Source: Symbiodinium microadriaticum (Eukaryota; Sar; Dinophyceae; Suessiales; Symbiodiniaceae). Taken from it: DNA of 64,000 bases. Location of the stretch: contig LSRX01001583.1 in the NCBI GenBank assembly GCA_001939145.1, forward strand, positions 50,002 to 114,001, written 5' to 3'. A model generated the notes under the pieces. The model did not search any database. It had not been told where the DNA came from and was given only the letters and a program-made list of their open reading frames with translations. How positions within the stretch are numbered: the stretch's first letter is position 1; the number at the start of each line of letters is the position of its first letter. The position numbers were made by a program, and so were the translations under genes. Positions 25,058-36,272 of this stretch are shown one piece after another.

Positions 25058-26535
25058 CCGGTCTTCGTCGGGTAGATCGCTCTATGCCGAAAGACCAGGT
25101 ATCCCGTGGGTATTGCATTTGGCTTGGGCTTTGATACCTCGAGCGAAGTTGCAGTACTGGCCATGGTCGCAGACTTAGCCTTAAGCTGCAAATTGCATGC
25201 ACGTTTGCGAGTGTACGCGGCAATACAGGTTGCTTACAGCTCGTTACAGTCGCAGCTGGTTTGTCGCAGCAGTTCCTGCAAGCTCAATCTATTGATTTGG
25301 CATTCGAGGTCGGCCTTTCCCATAGCCTTGCACGCCCAGTCACCCACCGCAAGATATTTGTTGCCTAGCATTCTGTTAACGTAGGGTGGTTTAGATGTTC
25401 AGATGGTGCGCAGCGAAGGTGTTCATCATGCTCCTCCCGCTGATGTTCTTGGCGGGCATGTGTCTTATAGACACTATCAATGGATTTCTTATGGCTTTGG
25501 TCTACGGATCTGGAGCCGACGGCAGCATGCAGCGACTGTAAATTGGCTGAAGCTTTGGGCAGAAGAATGTCAGTCGCAAACATGCTCAGATCGCGAAGTA
25601 GAAACGAAGATAACCAGAAGTCGCCCACCAAGACAAGCATCAGGGGCCTTGATGCTGGAAGATGGGAGCGAAACTAACTGCAAACCTGCGGGAGCTCCAT
25701 GCCCCCTGTTCTTCGGGTATTTGATATATTTGCAGTCTTCCACTTTCCCCGACTCTTTGGCCACAGGCGGGCAGGGATGCAACGCACCCACTTCAGCGGG
25801 ACCGGTAGTAGCATCGGGACGAAGCTGGCCAGACACTGTCCTGTGGGAACCTGCGAATGATCAGCAATCCTACGTGTAACCTTCTGGCCTCACCGGGGAT
25901 TCGCTGCGTTTCGAGCTTGGCAACGCCGGTTCCACTCAAAGGAAGGAGTCGGTGGCAGGCTTGCCGATTTGAACATGTTTCAGACAAAATTGCGGAAGCT
26001 TGTAAGCAGCATCACTGAGGTACTACAACATGTTCTTGACAGCAATATCCGCTGTGCAGCCGGACTTGCATGTGAGCGCAGGCAGTCTTCTGCAATGATT
26101 TGTTAAACAGCTATCTTACATCCAGCCAAGGATCGCCTTAGCCGTCGGGGCGCTAGAGCTGCTGGGTGCTTTCGCAACGCACGAAGGCAACGTTGGTAGA
26201 GATCTGGCGGATGTGCCGCCAAATTAGATCCATCTGAAGGTCTCCACAGCACGTCATGGAAATTTATCGTGGAGCTCAGCAACAACTTCGAGATAGTCGG
26301 AATGATCATCATCTTGTTCTTCTTGTGCCTGGCATGGAAATCAGAGCACGACCTCGCCAGTGTAGGCATGCTACATCTCACACTTGGTGCTTCTCTCGCC
26401 GTCGACGGCGATGAATCAACGACTGAGGTCAAGTGCGGCCACAGCCTTTTGCTGCTTCAAGTTTGCCTTCCCCGACGGCAAGGCACTCTGCCGACCGTAA
26501 GCCTGAAGCAGATGACAGCTCGCACTGTGTTTTAG
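22255..26535 (+). CDS. NiCoT-type nickel/cobalt transporter, copy 2 (multi-exon)
   Basis: Tandem paralogue of the gene at 17311-20501. Exons: 22255-about 22345 (QELLGQDDDK... KKQAIPASR), 22892 or 22937 to 22997, 23080-23136 (HAVDADHIAAIDNV), 23189-about 23273 (ALGHSTVV), 23451-23494 (44 nt, ESSGGLLGATISG), about 23632-23665 (FLVAIAAG), 25099-25165 (YPVGIAFGLGFDTSSE), 25309-25338 (30 nt, VGLSHSLARP), 25419-25531 (GMCLIDTINGFLM), 26020-26055 (YYNMFLTAISA), 26131-26186 (LELLGAFA), 26246 region onward (FIVELSNNFEIVGM), open to the stop at 26535. Exon sizes and phases match copy 1 at nearly every position. Most differences in the downstream exons are at third codon positions, which supports both genes being under selection. 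A (AT)n(GT)n microsatellite lies in the intron before the TM V exon. Confidence 0.85.
22800..23382 (+). repeat. duplicated block, unit 2 (583 bp)
   Basis: Second copy of the block at 17650-18214. The 18 extra bases (GGCTGTGCTTGACAGCAA) lie inside the first short intron, which is 82 nt here against 64 nt in unit 1. The next intron is 52 nt in both. Confidence 0.97.
25007..25058. repeat. (AT)n(GT)n microsatellite
   Basis: About 17 AT units followed by about 9 GT units, in an intron of transporter copy 2. Confidence 0.97.
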
Positions 26536-27059
26536 TTCGAGTGAGTTCGCATATTCAATCGAGTTGGAGGCCCCAGAACCAGTACGCCAAGACCTTCTGA
26601 AATACATTCAGCAAGGGGAGTTCATCGACCGATCGGGAGTTTGAAGGCTCAAAATCAGCCCAAAGACGACTCCCATTGCAAACCGAATCCAATTTTACAG
26701 CACCCTCATTAATGGAAAAAGAAGGTAAATTTTCACCAAGAATACAGAATATTGATATTAAACTGAATGAATATTTGTCGTATAAAAATCGAAGGCATTC
26801 AACAAATTCATATAGGTATGGGTAAAGACATGAGAGAGACAGAGGGAGAGAGATATATGTATACATATATATATATATACATATGGTCAGGCGTCTGGCG
26901 TTCCCAGCCCCCTCGCCAATGCTATGGTCTGAAGGGGTGGGGGGGAACTGCGGTCTGGCCGGTTGGGTGGGATGCTGCTACGGGCAGCCACGAATCACAG
27001 GGAGGGCCGAGATCTTGCACAAGCCCTACGACGGCCACAAACGCTAGAACGTGGGCGAG
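26536..27059. other. 3' flank of transporter copy 2, transition to AT-rich island
   Basis: No gene recognised. It contains a short (TA)n run near 26850-26880, then a GC-rich stretch (CCCCTCGCCAATGC; GGGGTGGGGGG) up to about 27050, after which composition changes abruptly. Confidence 0.4.
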
Positions 27060-29578
27060 ATTCTTATTTTCATTATACGATGATATAATAAAAATTAAGG
27101 CACCGATATCTGAGAAAGACGATAAATAATATTAAATTAATTCTAAAATTCTAAATATATTATTTATTAATTGAAATTCGGATTTCTATAAATGAAATTC
27201 TAGACCTTAAAATTTTAAATTCGAAATTCTAAAACTCTAAACTCGATTATATTGGTCTCTAAATATATATTTTTTGTATTTATATATATATATATTTGGT
27301 CTTATTCTCATTCTTTCTCCTTATGATTTATCTTTTTTTGTTTTAATATGATAAATATAAAGAAATGGGTTTGGCGTGATTCGGTTAGGATTTTAAGATT
27401 TGAAATTTAGGATTAATTCTAAACCTCTAATTTTATTTTCGACTATTCTGGTCTCTAAAGCCATAGAAATTATCGTAAATATACTGGTTTTATTATTATT
27501 AGGAATTCATAAATCTATTTAAAATTATATTATAAAATCGGAGAAATATAATGAGATAAACGCCAAATAAGGCGCAAGTGCTATAAATAAATTATATATA
27601 TTTAAGAATAAATTACGAGATTCGATTGAAATATATTCATATTTTAATTTATTGTCGAACTCATATAAGAAATTAGTAATTGGTGCAGAAATTTAAAAAA
27701 TCTCAAGATTTTTATTTAATCTTTGAATTTATAATTTTTGAATTTGCATGATTTTCTTGAATTTCTTTTGAGGTAGAATCCAAAAAATCTTAGCTTGATT
27801 TTATTGATATCGATATCAAAAATTATTATATTCTCTTAGAGTTATTGCATTGTATAATTAATTCGATTAAATTCTAGAATATGTAGAATTTTAAGAATAT
27901 TTCTTTGTAGTTTGTTAAATTCGAGAAAATAAAGAAAAGATTTTTCTAATATTATTTTTGGAAAATAAATCGGAATTTGACTTTTAATTTAAGAATGATA
28001 GGAAATTGAGATTATAGCGTAATATATATTTTTGAAATATGACAAAATATCTAGCTTCAATCTGATATTTAATATGCAAATAGTGATCGTATTAGATTCA
28101 TTTATTATTCAATTATTATAAACTTAAGATCATTCATAAATTGAAGAAATATATACTGAAAAATTGCATGAATTTAACTAATCTTTAAATTTTTTTCAGC
28201 TAAAAAATAAGAAGCAAATATTCGATTTAATATCACTAAAATATTAAATAACTCGAATTATTCAGCACCCACAGATTGACGAGGCATCATTTAAACATTC
28301 GTAAAATTATTTATATGCAAAATATCTATCTGATATTTATATTCTTGTTTACTCTTGATCTATCTACTAAATATTCTTTGAATATCAATATCGTATTAGA
28401 TATATCTGAAATCATAAGATATTTATCGAAGAATTCATATCTTATGTCACTTCATATCAATAATTCATGAATATCAAATATCAAGCGATATTGATCATTA
28501 TTAAATATTCTTTATAGTGAGAAATCGATATTGACAAATGAATACAATATTTCTTATCTAATATATATTTATATTATCTTATATTTCTCGTCAATTATCT
28601 TCTAAATATTTTCGTATTACCAAAATGCTTTAGATATATATTCATGAGATATTGCTCGAATAATGAATCAATATCAATACAAAGCGATATTAATATTTCA
28701 TGAATATCAATTTCTATATAGAATTAATGATTATTAAGTATCTCTGATATCGATAATTCGACCATTATTGAGAAATGACTAATATGAGCGGAGCTTAATA
28801 ATTATTGATCTTATCTTTTTATTTGAAATCAATTATCTTCTAAATATTTTCAAAAGACCAATATATATTCATGAGATATTGATAATAACAAATGCTAAAT
28901 CAGATTAATCATTATTGAGTATGCTTCATAATGAGAATTCGATCTTGAAAAATAAATAATTATCAGACGAATCTTTCAGGCAAGATATTTCGATTTTTAG
29001 ATCACTAATAATTTATATTAGATATTGTTCCATAGATCAATATTATATTAGTCTAATATTAATTTAGATCTCATTCTATCCCTGATATTGCAATAGCCTT
29101 TTTCTTAATTATATATATCGTTAATTAATGATGCTAGTTTTCCATTATTCATATCAAGATATTTCGTTTATCATGAATAGCCAGACAGCCTCAAAGAATT
29201 GGAATCATGAAAAATTAAAATATATTGGGTTTCGGGATATTTTTAAAAATATATAATGAATAGTAAGAAAATATATTAATTAAATAGCAATTCGATATGA
29301 GAATTTGAATCACGAATGACAATTGATCGTCTTTCCATAATTATATTAATAAAGACCTATTTTAATTATTCAAATAAATTTATATCGCTTAAATCCGGAT
29401 CCTAAAGCTCTAGCTCCGAGGCAAGATAATATGAATTTTCAATCTAAGGGTATTAGATTTCAAGACCTTGCTATATATGAAAATATAATCGAAGATACGA
29501 CCTCCCATATCGTATAGTCCAAGAATATAATAAGAAATTTCCGACTTGCAACTAATTCAATTAAATTATACGTATTCT

Positions 29579-29628
29579 CTCCCTGTCCCCAGACCTCCCG
29601 ATGATGGATCATGGGAGGAGGGACGAGC
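29579..29628. repeat. GC-rich hairpin inside the AT-rich island
   Basis: CCTCCC at 29595 can pair with GGGAGG about 15 bases later, with an inner GATGATGGATCAT. It is the only strongly GC-rich spot in several kilobases, like the GC clusters of some mitochondrial genomes. Confidence 0.5.
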
Positions 29629-30526
29629 AAATATTTCTATATTAGAATTCTTATTCGATATATTCATATATATAGTATATCTTTTCTTTTTAGTTTCTTC
29701 AATTCTTTGGATTAATTATAATAAAATCACTATGAATAATGAAAAATGATTTTTTATATTTTTTGAAAAATAATTTGTATATAATAATGAAATTTTCTTT
29801 ATTGATTTTCAAAATATTTTCTTATATATTTTATTATTTAAATCTATATAAATTGAAAAAAAATATCTTTTGTTTACAAATTTTTTCATTTTAATTTTTG
29901 AGCTGATTTCTTCTTTATTAAAGTCTTTCATAGTCTTTCTTCATGGAGTAAATATCTAGAGAATATTGAAATATTATTCTCATATTATAATTTAATTTAA
30001 ATATAAATTAATTATTATTATTAATAGAATTAAAGAGATATGAATTCGTGAAATATTTATTTATTAATCTTAATCTATCTATAATAAAAAAATGAATAAT
30101 TCATATAATGATTGCTATTAAAATTCTTTAATTTGTCTTCTTATATGATATATCATTATTCTTATCGTTATTTTGTCAAAAAAATATATTATTATAATAG
30201 AAAGATCTATCTTGCTTTTAATATGAGATTATAGGTCTCGATAAATTTATTTTTTTTCGGAAAATACTTATAATTTTATATTTAAAAATTCTATGTTGGA
30301 ACCTCTTATCATAATTATTTCATATAATACGATTAAATAATATTAAAAGCTTTAAATATTTGAGAAATATGAGTCTCGTATTCTTTATTATTTTATAAAT
30401 CGAAAATCGCTAAATTATAGTATAATCAAAATAATTATCATAATTATATTTAGAATTTTTTTCACAATCAATATAAATATTTTCCGAAATACGAAAAGCC
30501 TGGCTGCCTGCCCCATCTCTCCATTC

Positions 30527-30660
30527 NNNNNNNNNNNNNNNNNNNNNNNNNNNNNNNNNNNNNNNNNNNNNNNNNNNNNNNNNNNNNNNNNNNNNNNNNN
30601 NNNNNNNNNNNNNNNNNNNNNNNNNNNNNNNNNNNNNNNNNNNNNNNNNNNNNNNNNNNN
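30527..30660. other. assembly gap (134 N)
   Basis: N run inside the AT-rich island and across the 3' part of the acidic ORF. The island may therefore be a scaffold join and not one contiguous molecule. Confidence 0.99.
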
Positions 30661-30957
30661 ATAGTTATACCAATACTTATCTATCTCTCGTTTATTATTA
30701 ACCTGTTCTTCTAATTTTAACATTGCTTTTTTGATTGGCACATAGGTTTTGGTTTCTATTCTGTTTAGTTGTTCTTCATGCTCTCCTGCTTCTGCGTTTA
30801 ATCTACCATAGACTGTTTTAAAGTCAGGTTCTTCTTCAATGTGGTTTTCATTTAAAATTGTATTAATAAGTTCTTCTTGTTCCTGCCCTTCTTTACAATT
30901 AGACAAGAACTCATTAATAATTTCTTCTTGTTCTGCCTCTGTGAATGTCTCAATCAT
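30661..30957 (-). CDS. acidic hypothetical ORF in the AT-rich island, 3' part in gap
   Basis: Ninety-nine codons from an ATG at 30957 read without a stop into the N gap. The peptide is very rich in Glu, Asn, Ile and Lys (FTEAEQEEIINEFLSNCKEG; YVPIKKAMLKLEEQVNNK) and looks helical. It has more G/C than its surroundings, as expected of a coding island in an AT-rich genome. A-ending codons dominate, unlike the host genes, where G/C-ending codons are common. No family is recognised. It could be from a virus, plasmid, bacterium or organelle. Confidence 0.5.
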
Positions 30958-31239
30958 TTACTCACTAATATATTAAGGTATTTATTTATATATCGTATTT
31001 CATGAAATTTTCATTATAATCGGTATATCTATTCAAAATCTCGAGAATAATAGATATATCGATTTGAGATTAAATTTTTAAATATATATTTGACAGATTA
31101 GAAATAAATCGAAAATTCTTTTTAATCGATTTATATTAATTCTGAAATGATATCATATTAGTCGCCTCTTTTTTTGTACGCGCCCCTAGCCCTTATAACC
31201 TCGTCCTTTAACGCGTTTCTTTTTAATAGCTTCTTGTGT

Positions 31240-31515
31240 ACTTGTCTCGCGGCACTAAAATTTCGGAAATTTTACCTTTTTTCCCGTTACTGCAATTTCC
31301 GAAATTTTTGGTAGCTTTAAGAAATCTCGCGGTATTAAAATTTCGAAATTTTGGTAGCTTGACGGGGGACAAGCTCCCGGTAATAAAATTCCCGGAATTT
31401 TCGGTAGAAAGAACAACGCCTCGAAACGCAACTCCCAGGCCTCTAAATTTCCGAGAAATCTTCATTGTTGGGAGGCACATTCGCAAAGCCCTCCAAAATT
31501 TTCCAGAAATTTAGA
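31240..31515. repeat. array of AT-rich palindromes with GGTAGC flanks
   Basis: Four related palindromes: 31257-31273, 31294-31306, 31337-31352 (AAAATTTCGAAATTTT, perfect 16 bp) and 31385-31401. Three are followed by GGTAG, and two share a CTCGCGG lead. A further inverted pair, CCTCTAAATTTCCGAGAA near 31440 and TTCCAGAAATTTAGAGG near 31500, encloses the end of the array. Confidence 0.8.
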
Positions 31516-32708
31516 GGATATGCTGGCCCGGAGGATAACCACACGAAAAAAGGGTCAGCTGCAACGTTTCGTTTTCTTCTATTATGAAAAAGTATACTGA
31601 ACTAAAAAACAGTTTTCTTCTCCCTCCCCATTATGATAAGAATCCCTTCATCTTAAAATCTAGATTCTCATTGCTGTAATTTCAGAAATCATCTTACATT
31701 ATCATATTATTTTTAGTGAAGATCATACCAAAATTTCGGAAAAAATCATTTAACCAATGTCTGGTGAGCTTTGCACCTTTCAAGTAAGAATGTGAAACGG
31801 TCTGGATCTGGAAATCATTCTGTCGCTCTTCCCCAGAAATGAGGATAGCGCCTGATCGTAGCGCGATAGTCGCCAAAGGGCAATAGCAAAGCTGAGCCGA
31901 TCGCCAGAGCAATGAGGCAAACAGGCAAGGCAGACTCTGGATGTGTGAGAAGTGCCCAAGGCCTAAATCCCATCTGCTGATAAACGATCCTTCTCCATGT
32001 GAAGCGATTCGAAAAACCAAAGCATCGGACACTTGGCATTTCGAGAGCTCACCCGCAGGTTCCTTCCGAAGCACTGAGGACTTGCCTGCAGTCGGCCGAC
32101 GGTGAGCGAAACATGCTCAGAACTCAGAACCGTTGCTGCCTCGCTCCCACGCCCGTGCCACAGAAACCTTGGACGATGAAAAACGGTGGCTCGGCGAATT
32201 CATGCTGAACACGTGTCCCGAAGCACAGTGTAGTCTGGCCATGCTGCCGGGTTGTCGCGCAGAAGCTGCTCCATCGATGCCAGAGTCTTTTCGTCGATCT
32301 GACATCAGCACTGCAACAAGTAGGACGCTAAATTGAGTACAAACACAGGCCTCACAGAAGTTTAGTCTCTTGCCATTGGCTGTTGCTTTGGTGGCAAGGA
32401 CCTGTCGATTTTTTTCGAAGAGCCGATGTGTCCACGACGTGACAAGACTGCACCGGATTGTGCGACTGGCTTATGCACTACCCTAACTACGTCTCTTTGC
32501 GCAAGCAAACTGCTCCTAACATCACTGTCCGCGAAAACTGGGTCTGGAACGAGACCTCAGTGTCAAGCTGGTGCTGGACTCGTGTAAGATTCGACTTGGC
32601 AGTTTCCCAGCCATTTCTGCACAAAAGAAGACGTCTCTGTACATCTGTAGGTACAGTAGTCAGACTGGCTACATCTGCGGAAACAGAAGATGGGCTTCCA
32701 GGAAACGG
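31516..32708. other. right flank of the island and 3' flank of the desaturase
   Basis: Composition returns to host-like by about 31800. No exon is recognised. Short open frames on both strands have no family resemblance. Confidence 0.4.
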
Positions 32709-33973
32709 TCATGTCCTCTTGATTTCCTTGGAGAAGGTGTTGTTGAGCATGCGCTTGAACATGACCCAATGAAGACCCGAATAGCCATCTGATCCTGGAG
32801 GATCGCAGCCAGTCGGAACACTTTCCATACCCTGCTTCTGGTAAGTGGCTTTCACAAGTTCATGAGCAGACTCCAGCTTGTGGAAGGGCACGTTGGGAAA
32901 GGCATGATGCTCGACCTGATACTAACAGATTCACATGAAACAGTGGCTGGTCCGGCTGGTTAAGACAGAGGCGACAAAACACAGGACCTTTGATGCCCAC
33001 CTTGTGAGGGCTGTGTAGGGACGGACCGAAACTCGAAGCCAGTTTTGTGCCAAGGAGCATGAAAGGGCATGTACCATGCGAGTTTCCTGTACAACCACCA
33101 AGTCGACGTAGTCCTGGCACAGATCCAAGCATTTGTGTCGGTGTACCGGCCCATTTTGCATGCTCTGTGCTCTGCGAACTGGTAGAGCCGCAAATGGCCA
33201 GCACCGACGCAGTGCGGCACGATCCATAGAAGGACAAGCTTCACACCTACTGTACGCCACCACAGAAGCCCAGCAACTGCGAGAGAAACGTAGCCGCACA
33301 GGTACGCGGCCGACTCCATTCGCACAAACTGCTGTGTGGCAATAGGTTTCTCTGCAACCCATGGGTCAACTTCGTTGTAAAGAGCTGTTCGTGCCATGCG
33401 CAGCACTCGCTCAAAGCCAAATGGGTACCCACTAACGAACTGCAGGTATCCTTTGAGTGACTTTGTGGGATCATCCAAGTCCACGCTTTCTCCGCTCAGC
33501 TCTGGATCTTTGTCTGGGTCATTTGTGAAGCGGTGATGCGACCAGTGGAAGCACCAAAACCATTTCGCTCCACGGAAGTTCTCAAATCCAAGCAGATGGG
33601 CGAAAGCAGTGTTGAGCATCTTCGTTTCGAAGGCAGTGTTGTGGACACACTCGTGGAAGCCATTGAAAAGGAAGGACTCGACAACACCAAAGGGAATGTA
33701 AGACAACAGCAACAGCCCCCAGTGTCCCCGCTCGTATGCCCACATAACAACCGTTGCACAAACGGCCAGGCAACCCAAGTGGAAGATGAGCTGGGCGAAT
33801 GCCTCTGCATCAGAGAGTTTCGTCAAGCCGAGCTGCCGAAGCTCACGCTGAGTCACGGGAGGCGGTGCGATTCCACCGCTCGGTCCTTCCGAACTTTTCG
33901 AGTCAATTGGTGCCATCTCTTCCATCGAGCCCATGTCGACACGCCGTCGATGCCACAGGGCAACCAAGGGCAC
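32709..33973 (-). CDS. membrane fatty acid desaturase (two exons)
   Basis: Di-iron membrane desaturase that introduces a double bond into an acyl chain, probably in the endoplasmic reticulum or plastid envelope. Exon 1 is 33973-33059 (305 codons) and exon 2 is 32915-32709 (68 codons plus stop), joined over a 143-nt intron with a GC donor and an AG|G acceptor; the product is 373 aa. The three His boxes are HECVH (residues 107-111), HWSHH (143-147) and HVEHH (305-309). The third is created only by splicing, since the intron falls between His305 and Val306. After it comes AFPNVPFHKL, typical of the bacterial-type desaturases related to rhizobitoxine desaturase. Hydrophobic segments lie near 61-78, 87-104 and 224-258. 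An alternative start is the Met at residue 14. Regiospecificity and substrate cannot be read from the sequence. Confidence 0.88.
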
Positions 33974-35289
33974 GAACTGAAAGGGGCACTTCGGTTTGGT
34001 CCATCACAGCTCGAATCGTCGTCTATGCATTAGCTCTAGCCGGCTTGCTGCAGCACTGTCACGACCATGAAGCTGCCTGCCTGACCGCTTTCGCCTGAAG
34101 TATGGTGACAACAAGGGCAGCAGGCGTTCTGTCTCCGCGACACCAGCGATCTCTGAACCCGCCACCGTGATGTAGAAGCTTGTAGTCGACATCTGCACGC
34201 GAGCCTTCGGCGAGACAATCGCATGCACTTTACCCGCAACTGAGCCAAGAGCCCTAGGGCCGTACCAACATAGGTCAGGTGAATGCCGGCTCTCGGCCTG
34301 CCCCGAGATATGCTGGGGCTATGTACACGCCCAATAACACTCAATAAGGATGCCCAGGCCCCAGCACGATCAAGTTCTTCCTCATGTTGTACCTCAGGGA
34401 GCGGACCCCCTTCATGCGTTTGAAAACGGACCAAGCCGGGGGGCGCGCCGCAGCGCTAGGCCCCTCTTCCGGCGCAAGAACCCCATGGTGGTGAAGACCT
34501 TTGCAGCTGGGCTTGGGATGCAAATCGGAGAGCCAATTCCGGAGCTTGGCAGGGGGCCCCCTGGTAGTGCAACCTGAAGGCAGGGGCTGAGGCCGGAATG
34601 GATCCAAGCGACTAGGAAGCATGCTTTCTTGGGGCGGCAGCTCAGTCTTCTTTCTTGCCTTGCACCCAACCTGAAGAGCTCAACGGCCCAATCCTAAAAA
34701 AAATCGTTAGATTTGGCCGAACACGGGCAGAGCGATCGGCCCGGAGGTTGTACGGCAGAGGATAGTGGGCCTGGATCCATGGCCCATCCTGCCATCGTGA
34801 AGGCTGGGCAGCTCAAACGAAACCAAGCAATGCAAACACAACAGCTGAAGTCTGAAGACCCTCAAGCCTTGGCACTGGACTTTGTCTTGCAGAGTCTCAG
34901 CATCTGAATGGCCTCGTCCAGGCAGGAGGACACAAGAGTGTTGTAAGCTGATACCGAGCCAGTCTGCTGTCACTGGAGAGCTACACTCTGGGTGTTGTAT
35001 TCCGTTGCCGCCGGCAGACTCCAAGCTTGGATGTAGAATCTCCGACTGTGAAATGTTGTCCTTGTCTGACTTTGTGCTAAACGTACGGCTATTGGGTGCA
35101 CAACGCTGCATACAACATGCATCACCTTCGCACGACCTCGAATCCCAGTCCGACGAAGGCGAATTGCCGATAATTCATCTGCTTTCCATACCTCCTGGTG
35201 TAACAAACGACGAATAGTGTTCGTTCGCAAAACAATGGCTGTCGTAAAACACTTTCTCATATTCACCCGATGCATGTGTGATCATAATG
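33974..35289. other. spacer or introns between desaturase and glycosyltransferase
   Basis: No exon is recognised. The C-terminal exons of the minus-strand glycosyltransferase could lie in the right half. Confidence 0.35.
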
Positions 35290-36272
35290 CCTTCGGCCAC
35301 AGACCTGCCCAACTGCCCACAAGCGAAGCCAAGGCAGCATGGTGCAGAAACGGTGATGTTCCGGCAACCTGGTTTGTACACCCATTGCAAAGGCCTAGAT
35401 TCTGAATCCGACACTAACATCGCTGAAAAACTGGCGAAAACCAACTCTTTGCCGCATGCCTGGGCAGAGGGCACCTGGCAGTGGTCCGCCAAGATGACTG
35501 AAAAAAAGGTTAGCTTTGCGTTCAGGGGTTTGGGGACGGGGGATCGGGTTTGGGGCCCTCACCTCGTCCAGGTCAGAAAAAATCAGAAGCGCATCATCAG
35601 GAATTTCCGGACGCCTCTTCAGTTGTGGCTGCATGAACCGGCAGGCAATTGCAAAATGGCACAGCCATGTGAATAAGATGGATTAGCCAGCTGGCCTCTG
35701 AATGAGTGTTTTCAGCACGCAGATTCGCTGGATGCTCTCCGCGGAAAACATTGTCTGCCAAAAGGTCAAGGTACTGCTGGTCATGGCCAAAGTGCAATCG
35801 ATTTCTCTTCTCTGAACCGGGGGTGCGCACCCCACCTTTCTTCTTGCCCTTGTTGGTCCTCTCAAACTCCAGAATTGTGCAGCAAAAGGGTTTCCGTGAA
35901 CACATGATGTAATCAGCATCTGGCTCTCGACGCATCTTCGAAATCGCAGACGAGTACTTTGTGCAATTGTCCAAGAGGATCTTGGCCCATGCATGTGTGG
36001 GCTACCCAGCCTTTCACGGTGCAGAGCCTAGGGCGAAGGCATGTTCAACTTGAGCCAGGAAGGGCTTGAAACGGTCGCGCTGCCTGTCGGGGTGCCCGCT
36101 AACTGTCCCTTTCCACAGAAGGGAGTCAGCTGAAGCCAAATGGAAGGCCTGCTGAAGTGCAGTGGCTTCTGATCTCCTCTGGGGGGCAAACGCCAAAAGC
36201 CAAAACGCTTGCGGATCCACTTACAGCGGCCTCGCAGCCCGTAGGCCGACTCGGAAATCACGTACACGTCCT
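35290..36272 (-). CDS. GT17-like glycosyltransferase (N-acetylglucosaminyltransferase family), partial model
   Basis: Minus-strand micro-exons match family GT17, which adds N-acetylglucosamine to N-glycans in the Golgi. Exon 36272-36239 gives EDVYVISESAYG. Exon 36178-36149 (30 nt) gives GDQKPLHFS. The exon starting at 36083 gives QRDRFKPFLAQVEHAF. Exon 35616-35563 gives RRPEIPDDALLIFSDLDE with the nucleotide-sugar binding DxD. The exon starting at 35474 gives VPSAQACGKELVF. Phases agree where I could test them: GG+A, AG+G, then GAG followed by GTG. Possible later exons near 35290-35390 (QWVYKPGCRNITVSAPC) are less certain. Between 35970 and 35690 the frame reads as protein (MRREPDADYIMCSRKPF; NRLHFGHDQQYLDLL), but its place in the fold is unclear. 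N- and C-terminal exons are missing from the model. Confidence 0.65.

Larger units (their letters stand above)
27060..31170. other. extremely AT-rich island, origin unknown
   Basis: About 4.1 kb of nearly continuous A/T with recurring GATATT, AATATC and TTAATT words. It has almost no open frames, a single GC-rich hairpin (29579-29628), an N gap and one acidic ORF next to the gap. Its composition is unlike everything else in the window and the change is abrupt at both ends. It resembles intergenic mitochondrial or plastid DNA, or DNA from an AT-rich organism or virus. I recognise no rRNA, tRNA or organellar protein in it. Confidence 0.7.

Noticed and set aside
27060-31170. Island as a dinoflagellate plastid minicircle or mitochondrial gene fragment
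   Set aside because: No cox1, cox3, cob, psb or rRNA-like stretch could be read; organellar origin stays only a possibility.
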